Shown: positions 37,082 through 45,181 of the stretch, piece after piece | Layout of the letters: the number at the start of each line of letters is the position of its first letter | Position numbering within the stretch: position 1 is the stretch's first letter | Origin: Mesoterricola silvestris | Lineage (GTDB): Bacteria; Acidobacteriota; Holophagae; Holophagales; Holophagaceae | Reading direction: 5' to 3' | Length of the DNA: 64,000 nt | Assembly: GCF_030295405.1 (NCBI RefSeq) | Contig: NZ_AP027080.1 | Coordinates: 806,001-870,000 of the forward strand | Translations under genes and position numbers: made by a program | The notes under the pieces: model-generated | The model's input: only the letters and a program-made list of their open reading frames with translations | Databases searched by the model: none | Told to the model about the DNA's origin: nothing

Positions 37082-38073
37082 AATGACCCTCCGAGTCCCT
37101 CGAAGGATTCGAGCAGGGGCTTGCAGTGTTCGGCGAACTTCTCGCTCGCGGCACCCGCCAGGGAAGCAACGAATGGCAGGTAGTATTCCGTGGACACGGG
37201 TGAGACATGGCCCATGTAGGCGGACAGGAAAGGAAGCTTGGCCCCGAGGTCCGCACCTTCCCGGTACCAGCGCAGGAGGGCGTGGACGGCGAAGGTATGT
37301 CGCAGATCATGGACCCGCGGCGTGCCGCCGGTCTCGGTGTGGATGCCGGCGGCCTTGAATAGGCCCCGCAATCCATCGTAGATGCCTCCCCCTGAATACC
37401 CGTCCCTCCGGCCCTGGACGAGCAACGGCGAGGCCGCATCCATGGGGAGGTGGCGGTTCCGTCGAGCCGTCAGATACGCGTCAAGTTCCCGGCTTCCATC
37501 CACTGAAAGCGGGATCATGCGCGACTTGTAGAACTTGGATTCCCGGATCATCAACGTTTGTTCTGTGGGCAAGTAGTCGCCCAGCGTTAGGCGGAGCAGC
37601 TCGCCCCTGCGAAGCCCGCTCGTGTAGAGGAGGACGAGGGCAAGGCGATAGACCTCCCGGCGGAGGGGGCTCATCGGATGAGGCTTCAGCTCCTGGGTGG
37701 CATCCAGCAGGCGCGGAATTTCATGCTCATCAAAGATGTAGGGGCGAGGGTGTCGGGAGTATGGAGGGAACAGCGCCGGGTCGGGCAGAAAGCATCCGGG
37801 CTCCGTCCGTCGTCGATAGAGGCAGAAAAGGTAGATGATCCGCATCCGGGCCCGCCGGGTCCCGGTACCCACATGCTCGAAGGTCCGACACCATGCCCCG
37901 AACCTATTTGCGTCGAAATCCTCAGGACCATTGGCTTTTTCTGAAAGGAACCGGTCAAGGTGTAGGAGCACTCGGCCTGCGGCATCGAAGTTCAGGCCCA
38001 CGGATTGTTTGAGTTCCACGTACTGCGCCAGGATGGGCCCGAGGCAGGAAATGAATCCGATTGCGCCGGTCAT
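37078..38073 (-). CDS. RIT tyrosine recombinase, second gene
   Basis: A 331-residue recombinase with Arg in YTSGLRRGELLRL, HDLRHTFAVHALLRW, YMGHVSPVSTEYYL and its Tyr. The N-terminal half (LKQSVGLNFDAAGRVLLHLDRFLSE) matches the smaller RIT protein type. It overlaps both neighbours by 4 bp (ATGA), so translation is coupled. Confidence 0.9.
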   Translation of the reverse strand: MTGAIGFISCLGPILAQYVELKQSVGLNFDAAGRVLLHLDRFLSEKANGPEDFDANRFGAWCRTFEHVGTGTRRARMRIIYLFCLYRRRTEPGCFLPDPALFPPYSRHPRPYIFDEHEIPRLLDATQELKPHPMSPLRREVYRLALVLLYTSGLRRGELLRLTLGDYLPTEQTLMIRESKFYKSRMIPLSVDGSRELDAYLTARRNRHLPMDAASPLLVQGRRDGYSGGGIYDGLRGLFKAAGIHTETGGTPRVHDLRHTFAVHALLRWYREGADLGAKLPFLSAYMGHVSPVSTEYYLPFVASLAGAASEKFAEHCKPLLESFEGLGGSL

Positions 38074-39320
38074 GGCCGCACCCCTGTTGGCAGGGAAAGG
38101 GCGACCTCCCGAAGGTCCTCCACGGCAAGGCGGATGTAGACACAGGTACTCTCTGCATTCTTATGGCCGAGGACATCCCCGATCTCCTTGAGAGAACCAC
38201 CCTGCCGCAGCAGGTGAACGGCGAGGGAATGGCGCAGGCAGTGAGGCCCCTTGAAGGGGATGGGAAGGCCACAGCGTTTCACCCGGCTCCTGAAGGTGTA
38301 GGAGATGCCCTGAGGTCCCAGGGGGCCCGTGGGTGCGACTACCCGGAGAAAGACCTCTCTGACAGGACAGGGGGGTCGCCCATGCCGGAGGTAGTCGACG
38401 AGGCTGGCGCCAACCTCGTCAGTCAGCGGCAGGGTGAGGCCGTTTCCAGTTTTGGTCTGGATCAAGGAAATCCGCTCCAGGCGCCAGTCGATGTTCTCCA
38501 GCGCCAGAGTCCCCACCTCCACTGCCCGGAGGCCGTAGGTGGCCATCAGGAGAAAGATAGCGTAATCGCGCTTTCCCATCGGTGTGGATCGGTCGATGGC
38601 GTTGAGGAAGGCCTGCACGGACTCCCAGGAAAGGGCCCGTGGAAGCCGTTCGCCTCGGTAGACTCGGGAGGAAACGATCTGGTCCTCCAAACCCGGAAGG
38701 ATGTCTCCGGACATGGCCAGGAATTTGAAGAAGCCGCGCATCGCGGCCGCGATTTTCTGGAGATGGGCTCGGGCTGCTCGTCGCGCCCGGAATTTGACAA
38801 AGGATTCGATCATGCTGCCGTCGATGTTCCTTAGACGCTCGGGGCTGCCATCGAAACTGATGTAAACCAGGAACTCCTGGATGATCGATTCGTACCGCTG
38901 GATGGTGACGGGAGCGAATCCGCGGACATTCCGGAGGTATTCGCCGAAGGCCAGGGCCTTCAGTTCACGTATGGCGGGCGCAGGAGGGTGGAACCGGCCC
39001 TGGGCAAGGAAATACCGGTCAAGGCTGTTGACCAGGGTCGGGAGAAAATCCCTCGGATCCGCCCTTGGATGCCAAGGCTCGCGGCAGGAAAGGAGGGCCT
39101 CCCTAGTGAGTTGATGATCGGAGGTCACGCCCAGAGCAAGGAGACGTTCTTCCAGGCGGCAGATTTGTCGCAAGTATTCCCTGGCCGTTCTACGGGGATA
39201 ACCTCGCTCAAGCATCCAGTCCACGTAATCGCCCAGGGAAGGTCCCAGAACCGGCAGGGACGAAAGGGAGACGCGCTGGCGAACAACAGGAAGCATTTCC
39301 AGAAGCATCGGAGCCTCCAA
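38070..39320 (-). CDS. RIT tyrosine recombinase, first gene
   Basis: A 416-residue recombinase, the largest of the trio: Arg in TYGLRAVEVGTL, Lys in IQTKTGNGLTLPL, HCLRHSLAVHLL and LGHKNAESTCVYIR. The long N-terminal region (GDYVDWMLERGYPRRTAREYL) is typical of the first RIT gene. Its start lies about 125 bp from the right end of the element, leaving room for the promoter between the end repeats. Confidence 0.9.
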   Translation of the reverse strand: MEAPMLLEMLPVVRQRVSLSSLPVLGPSLGDYVDWMLERGYPRRTAREYLRQICRLEERLLALGVTSDHQLTREALLSCREPWHPRADPRDFLPTLVNSLDRYFLAQGRFHPPAPAIRELKALAFGEYLRNVRGFAPVTIQRYESIIQEFLVYISFDGSPERLRNIDGSMIESFVKFRARRAARAHLQKIAAAMRGFFKFLAMSGDILPGLEDQIVSSRVYRGERLPRALSWESVQAFLNAIDRSTPMGKRDYAIFLLMATYGLRAVEVGTLALENIDWRLERISLIQTKTGNGLTLPLTDEVGASLVDYLRHGRPPCPVREVFLRVVAPTGPLGPQGISYTFRSRVKRCGLPIPFKGPHCLRHSLAVHLLRQGGSLKEIGDVLGHKNAESTCVYIRLAVEDLREVALSLPTGVRP

Positions 39321-39404
39321 AGAGCCTGTGCCACCATTGGCACGGCTCCGATGCTAGGCCCATTAATGTGCAGTATTTACGGTCACCATTGTGGATGACC
39401 GCCC

Positions 39405-39445
39405 TTCCCCTGGAGGGACTCCACATTACGGAAGTCTCAACATAA
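39405..39445 (-). repeat. right end of the RIT element
   Basis: CTCCACATTACGGAAGTCTC followed by AACATAA, the inverted copy of the left-end repeat, ending directly at the GTCATA duplication (39446-39451). Confidence 0.8.
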
Positions 39446-39451
39446 GTCATA

Positions 39452-39624
39452 GGTCAGAAGCTTGATGGAGGTACCCGACCGGCCCCAGAAAACAAACCAG
39501 TGCCGGAGAAAGGATCTGCGGCCAGGACCTCCCGGCAGACCTGGGCCAGGCCGTCGATCCCGCGGCGGAAGTCCACGGGTTAGTCCGCCACCAAAATCCG
39601 CATTTTGGGGGTGATCTGGATCAA
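39452..39624 (-). pseudogene. tnpB: IS66 tnpB, N-terminal fragment (stop and frameshift)
   Basis: From TTG at 39624 (overlapping the tnpA stop): IQITPKMRILVAD, an in-frame TAA, then PVDFRRGIDGLAQVCREVL and AADPFSGT, a shift of frame, and FVFWGRSGTSIKLLTYD up to the RIT insertion. These are clear TnpB blocks, but the gene is doubly broken before the insertion is counted. Confidence 0.8.
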
Positions 39625-40019
39625 CCGCGGCTCCCCAGGAAGGCGGCCACGATGCTGGCGGTCTCCATGCCTCGCCCGGCCTCCAGGTGGATAACCATTC
39701 GCGCACCATCCCGGGCCGAGATCTCGATAGTCGTTGGCAGTGGTGCCACCGGCGCCAGGGTCGCGGGCAACTCGACGAAGGTGGGCTTCACCAGGCCGGT
39801 TTCGGAATGCTTCTCAACCCGCTTGCGCAGGGCGGTGTAGTCGAGTGGTAGGGCTCGGGCAATGGGGCATACGCCGAACGCCTTGGCCAGTGCCACCGCC
39901 CTGGACCAGAGTTCCTCGGGCATCGGTCCGGGACCCTTCCGTGCCTTTCGCCATTCCTGGATCTGATGGCGCAACTGATCCAGTTGCTCCTGGGAGGGGT
40001 CCTCCTGCGCCTTCTTCAT
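39621..40019 (-). CDS. tnpA: IS66 accessory protein TnpA-like
   Basis: A 132-residue protein. The N-terminus is a helix-turn-helix-like part (EELWSRAVALAKAFGVCPIARALPLDYTALRKRV) and the C-terminus carries IS66 TnpA-type features (TIEISARDGARMVIHLEAG). It overlaps tnpB by TTGA, as in intact IS66 elements. The gene itself is undamaged though the element is dead. Confidence 0.75.
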   Translation of the reverse strand: MKKAQEDPSQEQLDQLRHQIQEWRKARKGPGPMPEELWSRAVALAKAFGVCPIARALPLDYTALRKRVEKHSETGLVKPTFVELPATLAPVAPLPTTIEISARDGARMVIHLEAGRGMETASIVAAFLGSRG

Positions 40020-40085
40020 GGGGTCTCCAGCGATATCCCACGAGGCTACCGGCCGTCAGGCTACGCGGTCACGCACGCCTGCCGG

Positions 40086-40686
40086 AAACACACCCAACAA
40101 CTACATCCTGGGCAACCAGAAGCGGACCCGGCGGCATACGGACAATAGCATCGAGTACAAGTACTTCGACCGCCCCGGGGCTGGTCTGGACAAGATGGCC
40201 ATGTCCTTCACCTTCGACCCGGGCGATGAGCAGGGGGGAGGCGTGAGCCGTTCGGGCACCCCTTCCGAGCCCAAGCAGTATTTCGCCGGCTGGATGCTCT
40301 ACAACCGCTTCTGGTTCGTCAACGACCGCCACGCGGTCACCCTGGGGGGCGGCGAGATCATCAACCCGGGCCGGTACCTGGTGCTCATGCCGCCCATCAA
40401 CGGCGCCACCGCCGCCTCGGGCACGCCCTACTTCACTCAGAACGCTGGCGATCCATTCCACGCCTGGGACTGGTCGGCCACCTGCGATTACTTGCCCAGC
40501 CAGTTCATCACCATGCGCGCGGAGTTCAACCGCCGGGGCGCCAGTGTGCCCTACTTCACCGGCCCCGGCGGGCTGACCCCTCCAGGGGGGAATCAGGGCC
40601 CCCTTGGTTCCACCGTCCAGGATTGGTCCCCCGACCTCCGGAAGACGGAGAGCCGCATCACCATGGCCTTGATGGTCAAGTTCTAG
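40086..40686 (+). pseudogene. outer-membrane beta-barrel protein, 5' end lost
   Basis: About 200 residues from NNYILGNQKRTRRHTDNSIEYKYF to the C-terminal ALMVKF, ending in Phe as outer-membrane barrels do. Alternating strands (WMLYNRFWFVNDRHAVTLGGG, QFITMRAEFNRRG) support a porin-like fold. The frame runs upstream into the IS66 remnant, where the start and first part of the gene are missing; I do not see the missing part on the other side of the nest, so DNA was probably deleted too. Confidence 0.7.
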
Positions 40687-40698
40687 GAAGGAGATCCC

Positions 40699-40952
40699 AT
40701 GCTTAACCTCATCCTCGCGACCGCCCTGGGCGTGACCTCCCCCAATGCCCATTGCCCGGTGACTGGCCGCCAGGTCTCGAACCATGTCCTGTACCACCAT
40801 GTGACCGTGCGCGGTCAGCAGTATTACGTGTTCGACCGGGAGCCCCCGTTCGCCTGAAGAACTGCCCCGACTGCTACCTGGCCAGGGATGGCAGGCCTCT
40901 CAACGAGTTGAAAATCAGTCCGAAGGGACCCGGGCAGAAGGTATCCAAATGA
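40699..40952 (+). pseudogene. small exported Cys-motif protein with frameshift
   Basis: AAGGAG precedes the ATG at 40699. The first frame encodes a signal-like start, CPVTGRQVSNHVLYHHVTV and RGQQYYVFD before stopping at 40857. The continuation VRLKNCPDCYLARDGRPLNE is in another frame, ending at 40952. Joined, they give an 84-residue secreted protein with Cys pairs reminiscent of YHS/TRASH metal-binding modules. The shift lies near the C-run at 40842-40847. Confidence 0.45.
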
Positions 40953-41050
40953 TGATCACTTTGTGGTTGGTGCCCATGTTCCTCCTCTGGATCGCGCCCA
41001 TGGCACCCAAGGACCTACATTACCAACTCCTGGCCATTGCAGAAAGTTAA
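40949..41050 (+). CDS. short hydrophobic peptide
   Basis: 33 residues (MMITLWLVPMFLLWIAPMAP then KDLHYQLLAIAES); ATG overlaps the previous stop (ATGA). It could be a small membrane protein or the start of a truncated gene. Nothing is seen in 41051-41226. Confidence 0.35.
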   Translation: MMITLWLVPMFLLWIAPMAPKDLHYQLLAIAES

Positions 41051-41226
41051 CTACCCCTCAAGAAACTGATGGAAGCCCCCCAGCGAAGGCCGCTGGGCTC
41101 CTCAAATTCGACCAGACCTGGCCTGAGGATGTTCCAACGTTAGTGGTCGTCGACGATTTCCTAAAATACGCACGTTGAGGAAATTGGAAGCGCTTTCGCA
41201 GAGTCTGGCGAGTCTCTGTTCAGCCC

Positions 41227-41487
41227 CTACTCGTGGTTACCCAGCCATGTCTTCGTATCCTCCAACACCCGATTGATGCCGCACCCTTCCTGGTGTCGCC
41301 GGAGGTAGGTCGGGGTCTCGCAGTATGGGCAGGAGGGTGCTGATGCCACCGCCCGTCGAAGCGCCTCGGCGAGCTTCTCGATCAGGGTGACAGCGGCATC
41401 TGGGTTACGGGGGATCTCCCCCTCCTCCTTCAACATGCCAAGGCTCTTGAGTCCATTTACGGCCTGGGACTTTTCGGATGCGTCCAT
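41227..41487 (-). CDS. small hypothetical protein with C-x2-C motif
   Basis: 86 residues from an ATG preceded by GGGAGGGG. A helical N-terminal half (DAAVTLIEKLAEALRRAVASA) leads to CPYCETPTYLRRHQEGC, which could bind zinc with C-x2-C...H...C ligands. Cytoplasmic. Unknown function. Confidence 0.5.
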   Translation of the reverse strand: MDASEKSQAVNGLKSLGMLKEEGEIPRNPDAAVTLIEKLAEALRRAVASAPSCPYCETPTYLRRHQEGCGINRVLEDTKTWLGNHE

Positions 41488-41736
41488 CATCCCCTCCCGG
41501 TGGGGGCTCATCATACAGCCAATGATGACCCTGGCGCACACGCCAATGACAACGTTTGCCCGACAGGGGATCACCATGAAAGGTGAAAACTGGCTCGCGA
41601 ACCGCAGCAACCTTGCGTCTGGCCGAAGAACATGGCCAAAGCATCCCAGGCGCACCCCGATTTCCACAAAGGGTAATGAATGCGCGACAACTTCACACGG
41701 TGGCAACTCCGGCGATTACGCGTCTGGCGGCTTGCA

Positions 41737-42711
41737 CTAGGAAATTGGTTGCGTGCGGAAAATAAGGTAAAGACCTGCGAAGCTGGTGGTGCCAAAGGCG
41801 TCCGAGCGCGTGGCTCCTGCCTGGATCTCGAGGGTGAATCCGGGGGTGACCTTCCAGGCGGCGATCCCGGTGCAGACGTTCGAGGCTTGGCCCGTGGTGT
41901 GGTCCACGTCGTGGCCGATCTCAAGGCCCCACCTTGATAGGCGAAGGCTGGCTTCAGCGCCGACCTTCAGGCTCGAATCGAGGAGGGCCGCGTTGCGGCT
42001 CAAGGTGGAGGCCGATAGCCTCTCGAGCTGCTTGACGAGCCTGCCCGACAGGGCGTTGAAGACATCCGAATTCACGTTGCCGATCTGGCTGACATTGGTG
42101 GTCCCCTCGTAGGACCCATAGCTGTTGCGAACGTACGAGCCATATAATCGCCACACGGAGGTCCTGACTTCCGCATCGATCCCCACCCCGGTGTCGCTCA
42201 GGTTCATGTCGGCATAGCCTGTGACGTAGGTAGGCCCGGTGGGCGATTTGATCGCCTGGCTCCTGAATTGGACGGGATCGAAATCCGTGGTCCGCCTGGA
42301 GAATTCCAGGCCCAGCCGCCAGGTGCCCCCGTCCAGGGCGGGCTGGAGGAAATAGCGCCTGGACGTCAACAGCTTGGACATGTCGACCTGGGTGTAATGG
42401 AGGCCGAGGCAGAACAGGCCGAAGGCATACCCGCCGCCGAGGCTGGCCGTGGTCGTGAGGGTCGCGCTCCCGTCGGGGCTCGGGGCCGCCGGGGTGGAGG
42501 GCAGGTTGAACCTGTCACCACCAAGGAACAGATTGAGAGCCTTGGTCGCGTTCCAGTCGAACCTGCCCTGGAAATCGCTGCCATGGGCGTTGTCGGCCTG
42601 CCCGCCGAGCCTGAGCGTGAGATCGGGAGCGGGCGGCGGGGCCGCATCGGGATCGGCCGCCGGGAGTGCGAAGGCCGTCAGGGAGGCCATACCGGAAAGG
42701 AATCGCTTCAT
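41737..42711 (-). CDS. outer-membrane beta-barrel protein, unknown
   Basis: A 324-residue exported protein with a short signal peptide (MKRFLSGMASLTAFALPAAD). The body alternates polar and aromatic strands (FNLFLGGDRF-like, GGGYAFGLFCLGLHYTQVDM, GLEFSRRTTDF, LYGSYVRNSYGSYEG) and ends LYLIFRTQPIS, typical of an outer-membrane barrel or a periplasmic beta-rich protein. No family recognised. It lies 128 bp downstream of the repeat-protein gene. Confidence 0.65.
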   Translation of the reverse strand: MKRFLSGMASLTAFALPAADPDAAPPPAPDLTLRLGGQADNAHGSDFQGRFDWNATKALNLFLGGDRFNLPSTPAAPSPDGSATLTTTASLGGGYAFGLFCLGLHYTQVDMSKLLTSRRYFLQPALDGGTWRLGLEFSRRTTDFDPVQFRSQAIKSPTGPTYVTGYADMNLSDTGVGIDAEVRTSVWRLYGSYVRNSYGSYEGTTNVSQIGNVNSDVFNALSGRLVKQLERLSASTLSRNAALLDSSLKVGAEASLRLSRWGLEIGHDVDHTTGQASNVCTGIAAWKVTPGFTLEIQAGATRSDAFGTTSFAGLYLIFRTQPIS

Positions 42712-42839
42712 GGGTCACCTGGTCCACGTTTGTCGGGGGCTCCATGCCAGGAAATACCCAGGGCGAAAGCGCCCTGGGTATTTCCGGCACCTGGTTGGCG
42801 AAAGGTCCTGATCCGCCGTTCCTGGGGCAGAGCAGAGGC

Positions 42840-43316
42840 CTACTGGGGCGTGGTCTTCCGGGAACGGGTCGCGGTGTTCCCTTCGGGTCCCGTGGCGGTG
42901 TTGGAAACGGTGCGGCCACTGGCGTCCTTGGTCACGGTCTTGTTCCGGCTCGCGGTGTTCCCCTCGGGTCCGGTCGCCGTGCTGGACACGGTGCGCCCGT
43001 TGGCGTCCTTGGTCACGGTCTTGTTCCGGGTCGCGGTGTTCCCTTCGGGACCGGTCGCCGTGCCGGACACGGTCCGGCCATTGGCATCGACCGTGGAGGT
43101 CCTGCTCTTGCTGGCGGTCTGCCCTTCCGGTCCGGTGGCAGTGGAGCTCACGGTGCGCCCCGACCCCGTCGGTGTGACTGTCCGGGAACTGCTGGCCGTC
43201 TTCCCTTTGGGGCCGGTCGCGGTCCGGCTCGTGGTGCGCTGGGCGAGCATGGGCAGCGGTGCCAGAGCGGCGACCAGGAGGGCGATAAGGGCGTAGTGCT
43301 TGCTGTTGGATTGCAT
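42840..43316 (-). CDS. exported protein made of 27-residue repeats
   Basis: A 158-residue protein starting at 43316 (AGGAG 7 bases upstream) with signal peptide LIALLVAALAPLPMLAQ. The rest is about five copies of a 27-residue unit, core TATGPEGNTA-x-RNKTVTKD followed by ANGRTVS. Thr, Ser, Gly and Asn dominate, suggesting an extended beta or secreted surface protein. Copies differ slightly, so they duplicated in place. Function unknown; it might be an extracellular matrix or coat component. Confidence 0.75.
   Translation of the reverse strand: MQSNSKHYALIALLVAALAPLPMLAQRTTSRTATGPKGKTASSSRTVTPTGSGRTVSSTATGPEGQTASKSRTSTVDANGRTVSGTATGPEGNTATRNKTVTKDANGRTVSSTATGPEGNTASRNKTVTKDASGRTVSNTATGPEGNTATRSRKTTPQ
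42865..43230 (-). repeat. 81-bp tandem repeats inside the secreted repeat protein gene
   Basis: Five copies in phase, for example with the CGGGTCC-like core at 42884, 42965, 43046, 43127 and 43208, each 81 bp apart. The central three are the most similar. Confidence 0.8.
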
Positions 43317-43796
43317 GGGCGTTCTCCTTGGAGAGGAATGGGTTGGAAGCCGAATTGCCGCGTGGATGGCGAGATGACCCGACTTCCCGAATGGGGGATC
43401 TGGGGAGCGGACTTTTCGGCTGGCGTATGGAGGACTAGTTCCTGACTGGCATTGCCTGACCCCCGTCCCAGGGCGGATTCCCCTGGCTCGAGGAAGCGGT
43501 TCATCCTCCCAAACGATGGGCAAAACCCGGGGAAGGGGATGGAACGCCCTCTCGAACTCACATTCATATGGGCTCAACTGATATTTTCCCCTCCTCAACC
43601 GGCTGGGAATCAGGTGTTTCCAACGTGATGCCGCACGGCGCCCACGCCCGCCGCCCCCGATTCGAACCATCAGGAACCTTTCGACCCCTCCCCCTGTCAA
43701 TTGGGGCCAGCCTCCTCCCAGTTCCGTCCAGACAGCTCCAGGCGGCCGGCATTTGACCTACAACAGCAGAGGCCGATGCCCAGCCCGGAGGTACCC
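43317..43796. other. 480-bp gap without a supported gene
   Basis: Divergent promoters for the repeat protein (left) and the EF-hand/exporter operon (right) must lie here. I see no clear operator or hairpin and no frame with natural composition. Confidence 0.4.
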
Positions 43797-44054
43797 ATGA
43801 GATCCGCCATCCTCGCCCTTTCCCTTGTCCTCGCCGCACGCCCTTCCCCGGCCGCGGACCTGCCGCCCCAGGCCGTCAAGCTCCTCACCGAGCGCTTCCA
43901 GAAGGCGGATCTGGACCATGACGGTAAGCTCACGCGGGAGGAGGCCAAGGCTGGCATGCCGCGGGTCTTCAAGAACTTCGACAAGATCGACGCGGGCCGG
44001 AAGGGTTTCGTGACCCTCCAGCAGATCCTCGAGACCCTGGGGAAGGGCCGATGA
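43797..44054 (+). CDS. exported EF-hand calcium-binding protein
   Basis: 85 residues with GGAG 6 bases before ATG 43797. Signal peptide MRSAILALSLVLAARPSPAA; one canonical EF-hand loop DLDHDGKLTREE and a degenerate second (DAGRKGFVTLQQ). Periplasmic Ca2+ sensor or buffer. It overlaps the HlyD-type gene by 4 bp, so it belongs to the exporter operon. Confidence 0.85.
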   Translation: MRSAILALSLVLAARPSPAADLPPQAVKLLTERFQKADLDHDGKLTREEAKAGMPRVFKNFDKIDAGRKGFVTLQQILETLGKGR

Positions 44055-45181
44055 GGAAGGCCTGGCTGGCTCTGGCCGTCCTGGTGCTGCCTGCGGCCAA
44101 GGCTGCCCGCATCTACTTGGTGCCCACCCGGGTGCCCTGGGTGGCCGTGGTCCAGTCGGCGATCCACGCGACCTGCTCGGCGCCCGGTACCCTTGACGCG
44201 CTGCTGAGCGCGAACCTGGGCGCCAAGGCCAGCACGCGGGTGGCGGAATTGAGGGTGGATGTGGGGGACCGCGTGCGGGCCGGGCAGGTGCTCATGTGCC
44301 TGGACCGCACGGAATTGGCGGACCAGGTAAGGGAGGCCGCAGCCGCATCCGACGCCGCCGAACACCAGGTGCGGGTGGCCGCCGCGGCCCTCAAGCGGGC
44401 GGAAGTCCTCCAGGACCGGGCCGCCCGGGACCTGCGGCGCCATGAGAGCCTCCAGGTGGACGGGCTCCGGATCCTGTCCGAGGCCGACCTGGACGGCACC
44501 CGCACCCAGGCCCGCGCCGCGGTGGAGGACACAGGCCAGGCCCGGGCCGCACTGGCCCTGGCGGTGAGCGCCCGGGGCCAGGCCGGCGCCGGCCTGGCGG
44601 CGGCCCGCTCCCGTCTCCGGGACGCGACGATCCTGGCCCCCTTCGACGGGCTGGTCACCGCCCGCTGGAAGAGCCCGGGGGATGTGGTCACGCCCGGCAG
44701 CGCCCTCCTCAGCCTCGTGAACGTGCCTTCCCTGGTGGTGGTGGCCCGCTTCGACGAGAGCCTCATCGGCCGGATCCGGCCGGGGGCGGCGGCCCAGGTT
44801 CGTTTCGACAGCGCGCCGGACCGCTCCCTGCCGGGACTGGTGGCGCGGGTCAACCGGTCCGTGGATCCGGATACCCGGGAATTCACCGTCAACGTCGCCC
44901 TGGACGCGCTCCCGGAGGCCTGGGCCATGGGCGAACGGGCCCGGGTGGAGCTTCCGGACCAGCTCGTTCCTTCGGCCCAGACCATTCCGGCGGGCTTCCT
45001 CGCGGTGCGCCGCGGGCGCAAGGGGCTTTGGATCCTCAAGGGCGCCCGGGCGGAATTCCAAGCGGTGGCCGTGGGAGTCGCGGACGGGACCCGGCTGGAG
45101 GTGCTCACCCGGCTCCCGGCCGGCACGCGGGTGCTGGATCCCCGCGGCCTGTGGCCGGGAATGCGGGTGGCAGCGCCATGA
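44051..45181 (+). CDS. HlyD/MacA-type periplasmic adaptor
   Basis: A 376-residue membrane-fusion protein: N-terminal signal/anchor, lipoyl halves VAELRVDVGDRVRAGQVLMCLD and ILAPFDGLVTARWKSPGDVV, an Ala/Arg-rich helical hairpin between them (residues about 90-190), then beta domains. It overlaps the EF-hand gene upstream and the permease downstream, both by ATGA. It would link the ABC permease to an outer-membrane exit. Confidence 0.88.
   Translation: MRKAWLALAVLVLPAAKAARIYLVPTRVPWVAVVQSAIHATCSAPGTLDALLSANLGAKASTRVAELRVDVGDRVRAGQVLMCLDRTELADQVREAAAASDAAEHQVRVAAAALKRAEVLQDRAARDLRRHESLQVDGLRILSEADLDGTRTQARAAVEDTGQARAALALAVSARGQAGAGLAAARSRLRDATILAPFDGLVTARWKSPGDVVTPGSALLSLVNVPSLVVVARFDESLIGRIRPGAAAQVRFDSAPDRSLPGLVARVNRSVDPDTREFTVNVALDALPEAWAMGERARVELPDQLVPSAQTIPAGFLAVRRGRKGLWILKGARAEFQAVAVGVADGTRLEVLTRLPAGTRVLDPRGLWPGMRVAAP

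Larger units (their letters stand above)
35947..39445 (-). mobile_element. recombinase-in-trio (RIT) element
   Basis: 3499 bp flanked by a 6-bp direct repeat GTCATA (35941-35946 and 39446-39451). Removing the element and one repeat restores the tnpB codons for LLTYDGQGYW. It contains only three tyrosine recombinase genes overlapping by ATGA. Both ends carry TTATGTTGAGACTTCCG...ATGTGGAG in opposite orientation; the left end adds the 20-bp palindrome TTATGTGGAGCTCCACATAA. This is the layout of RIT elements. Confidence 0.92.
32490..40085 (-). mobile_element. decayed IS66-like element, interrupted twice (approximate ends)
   Basis: Reading on the minus strand, tnpA (39621-40019), tnpB (39452-39624 plus 35731-35946) and tnpC (35583-35687 plus 32576-34082) are in IS66 order. 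tnpB is split by the recombinase-trio element and tnpC by the IS5-family element. An in-frame stop and frameshifts show the element is dead. I could not identify its own terminal repeats; the limits are set by the last recognisable IS66 sequence and by the truncated membrane-protein gene on the right. Confidence 0.75.

Noticed and set aside
43564-45061. Long minus-strand frames over the EF-hand/HlyD genes
   Set aside because: His/Gly/Arg/Pro-rich shadow translations; the plus strand has signal peptide, EF-hand and lipoyl motifs.
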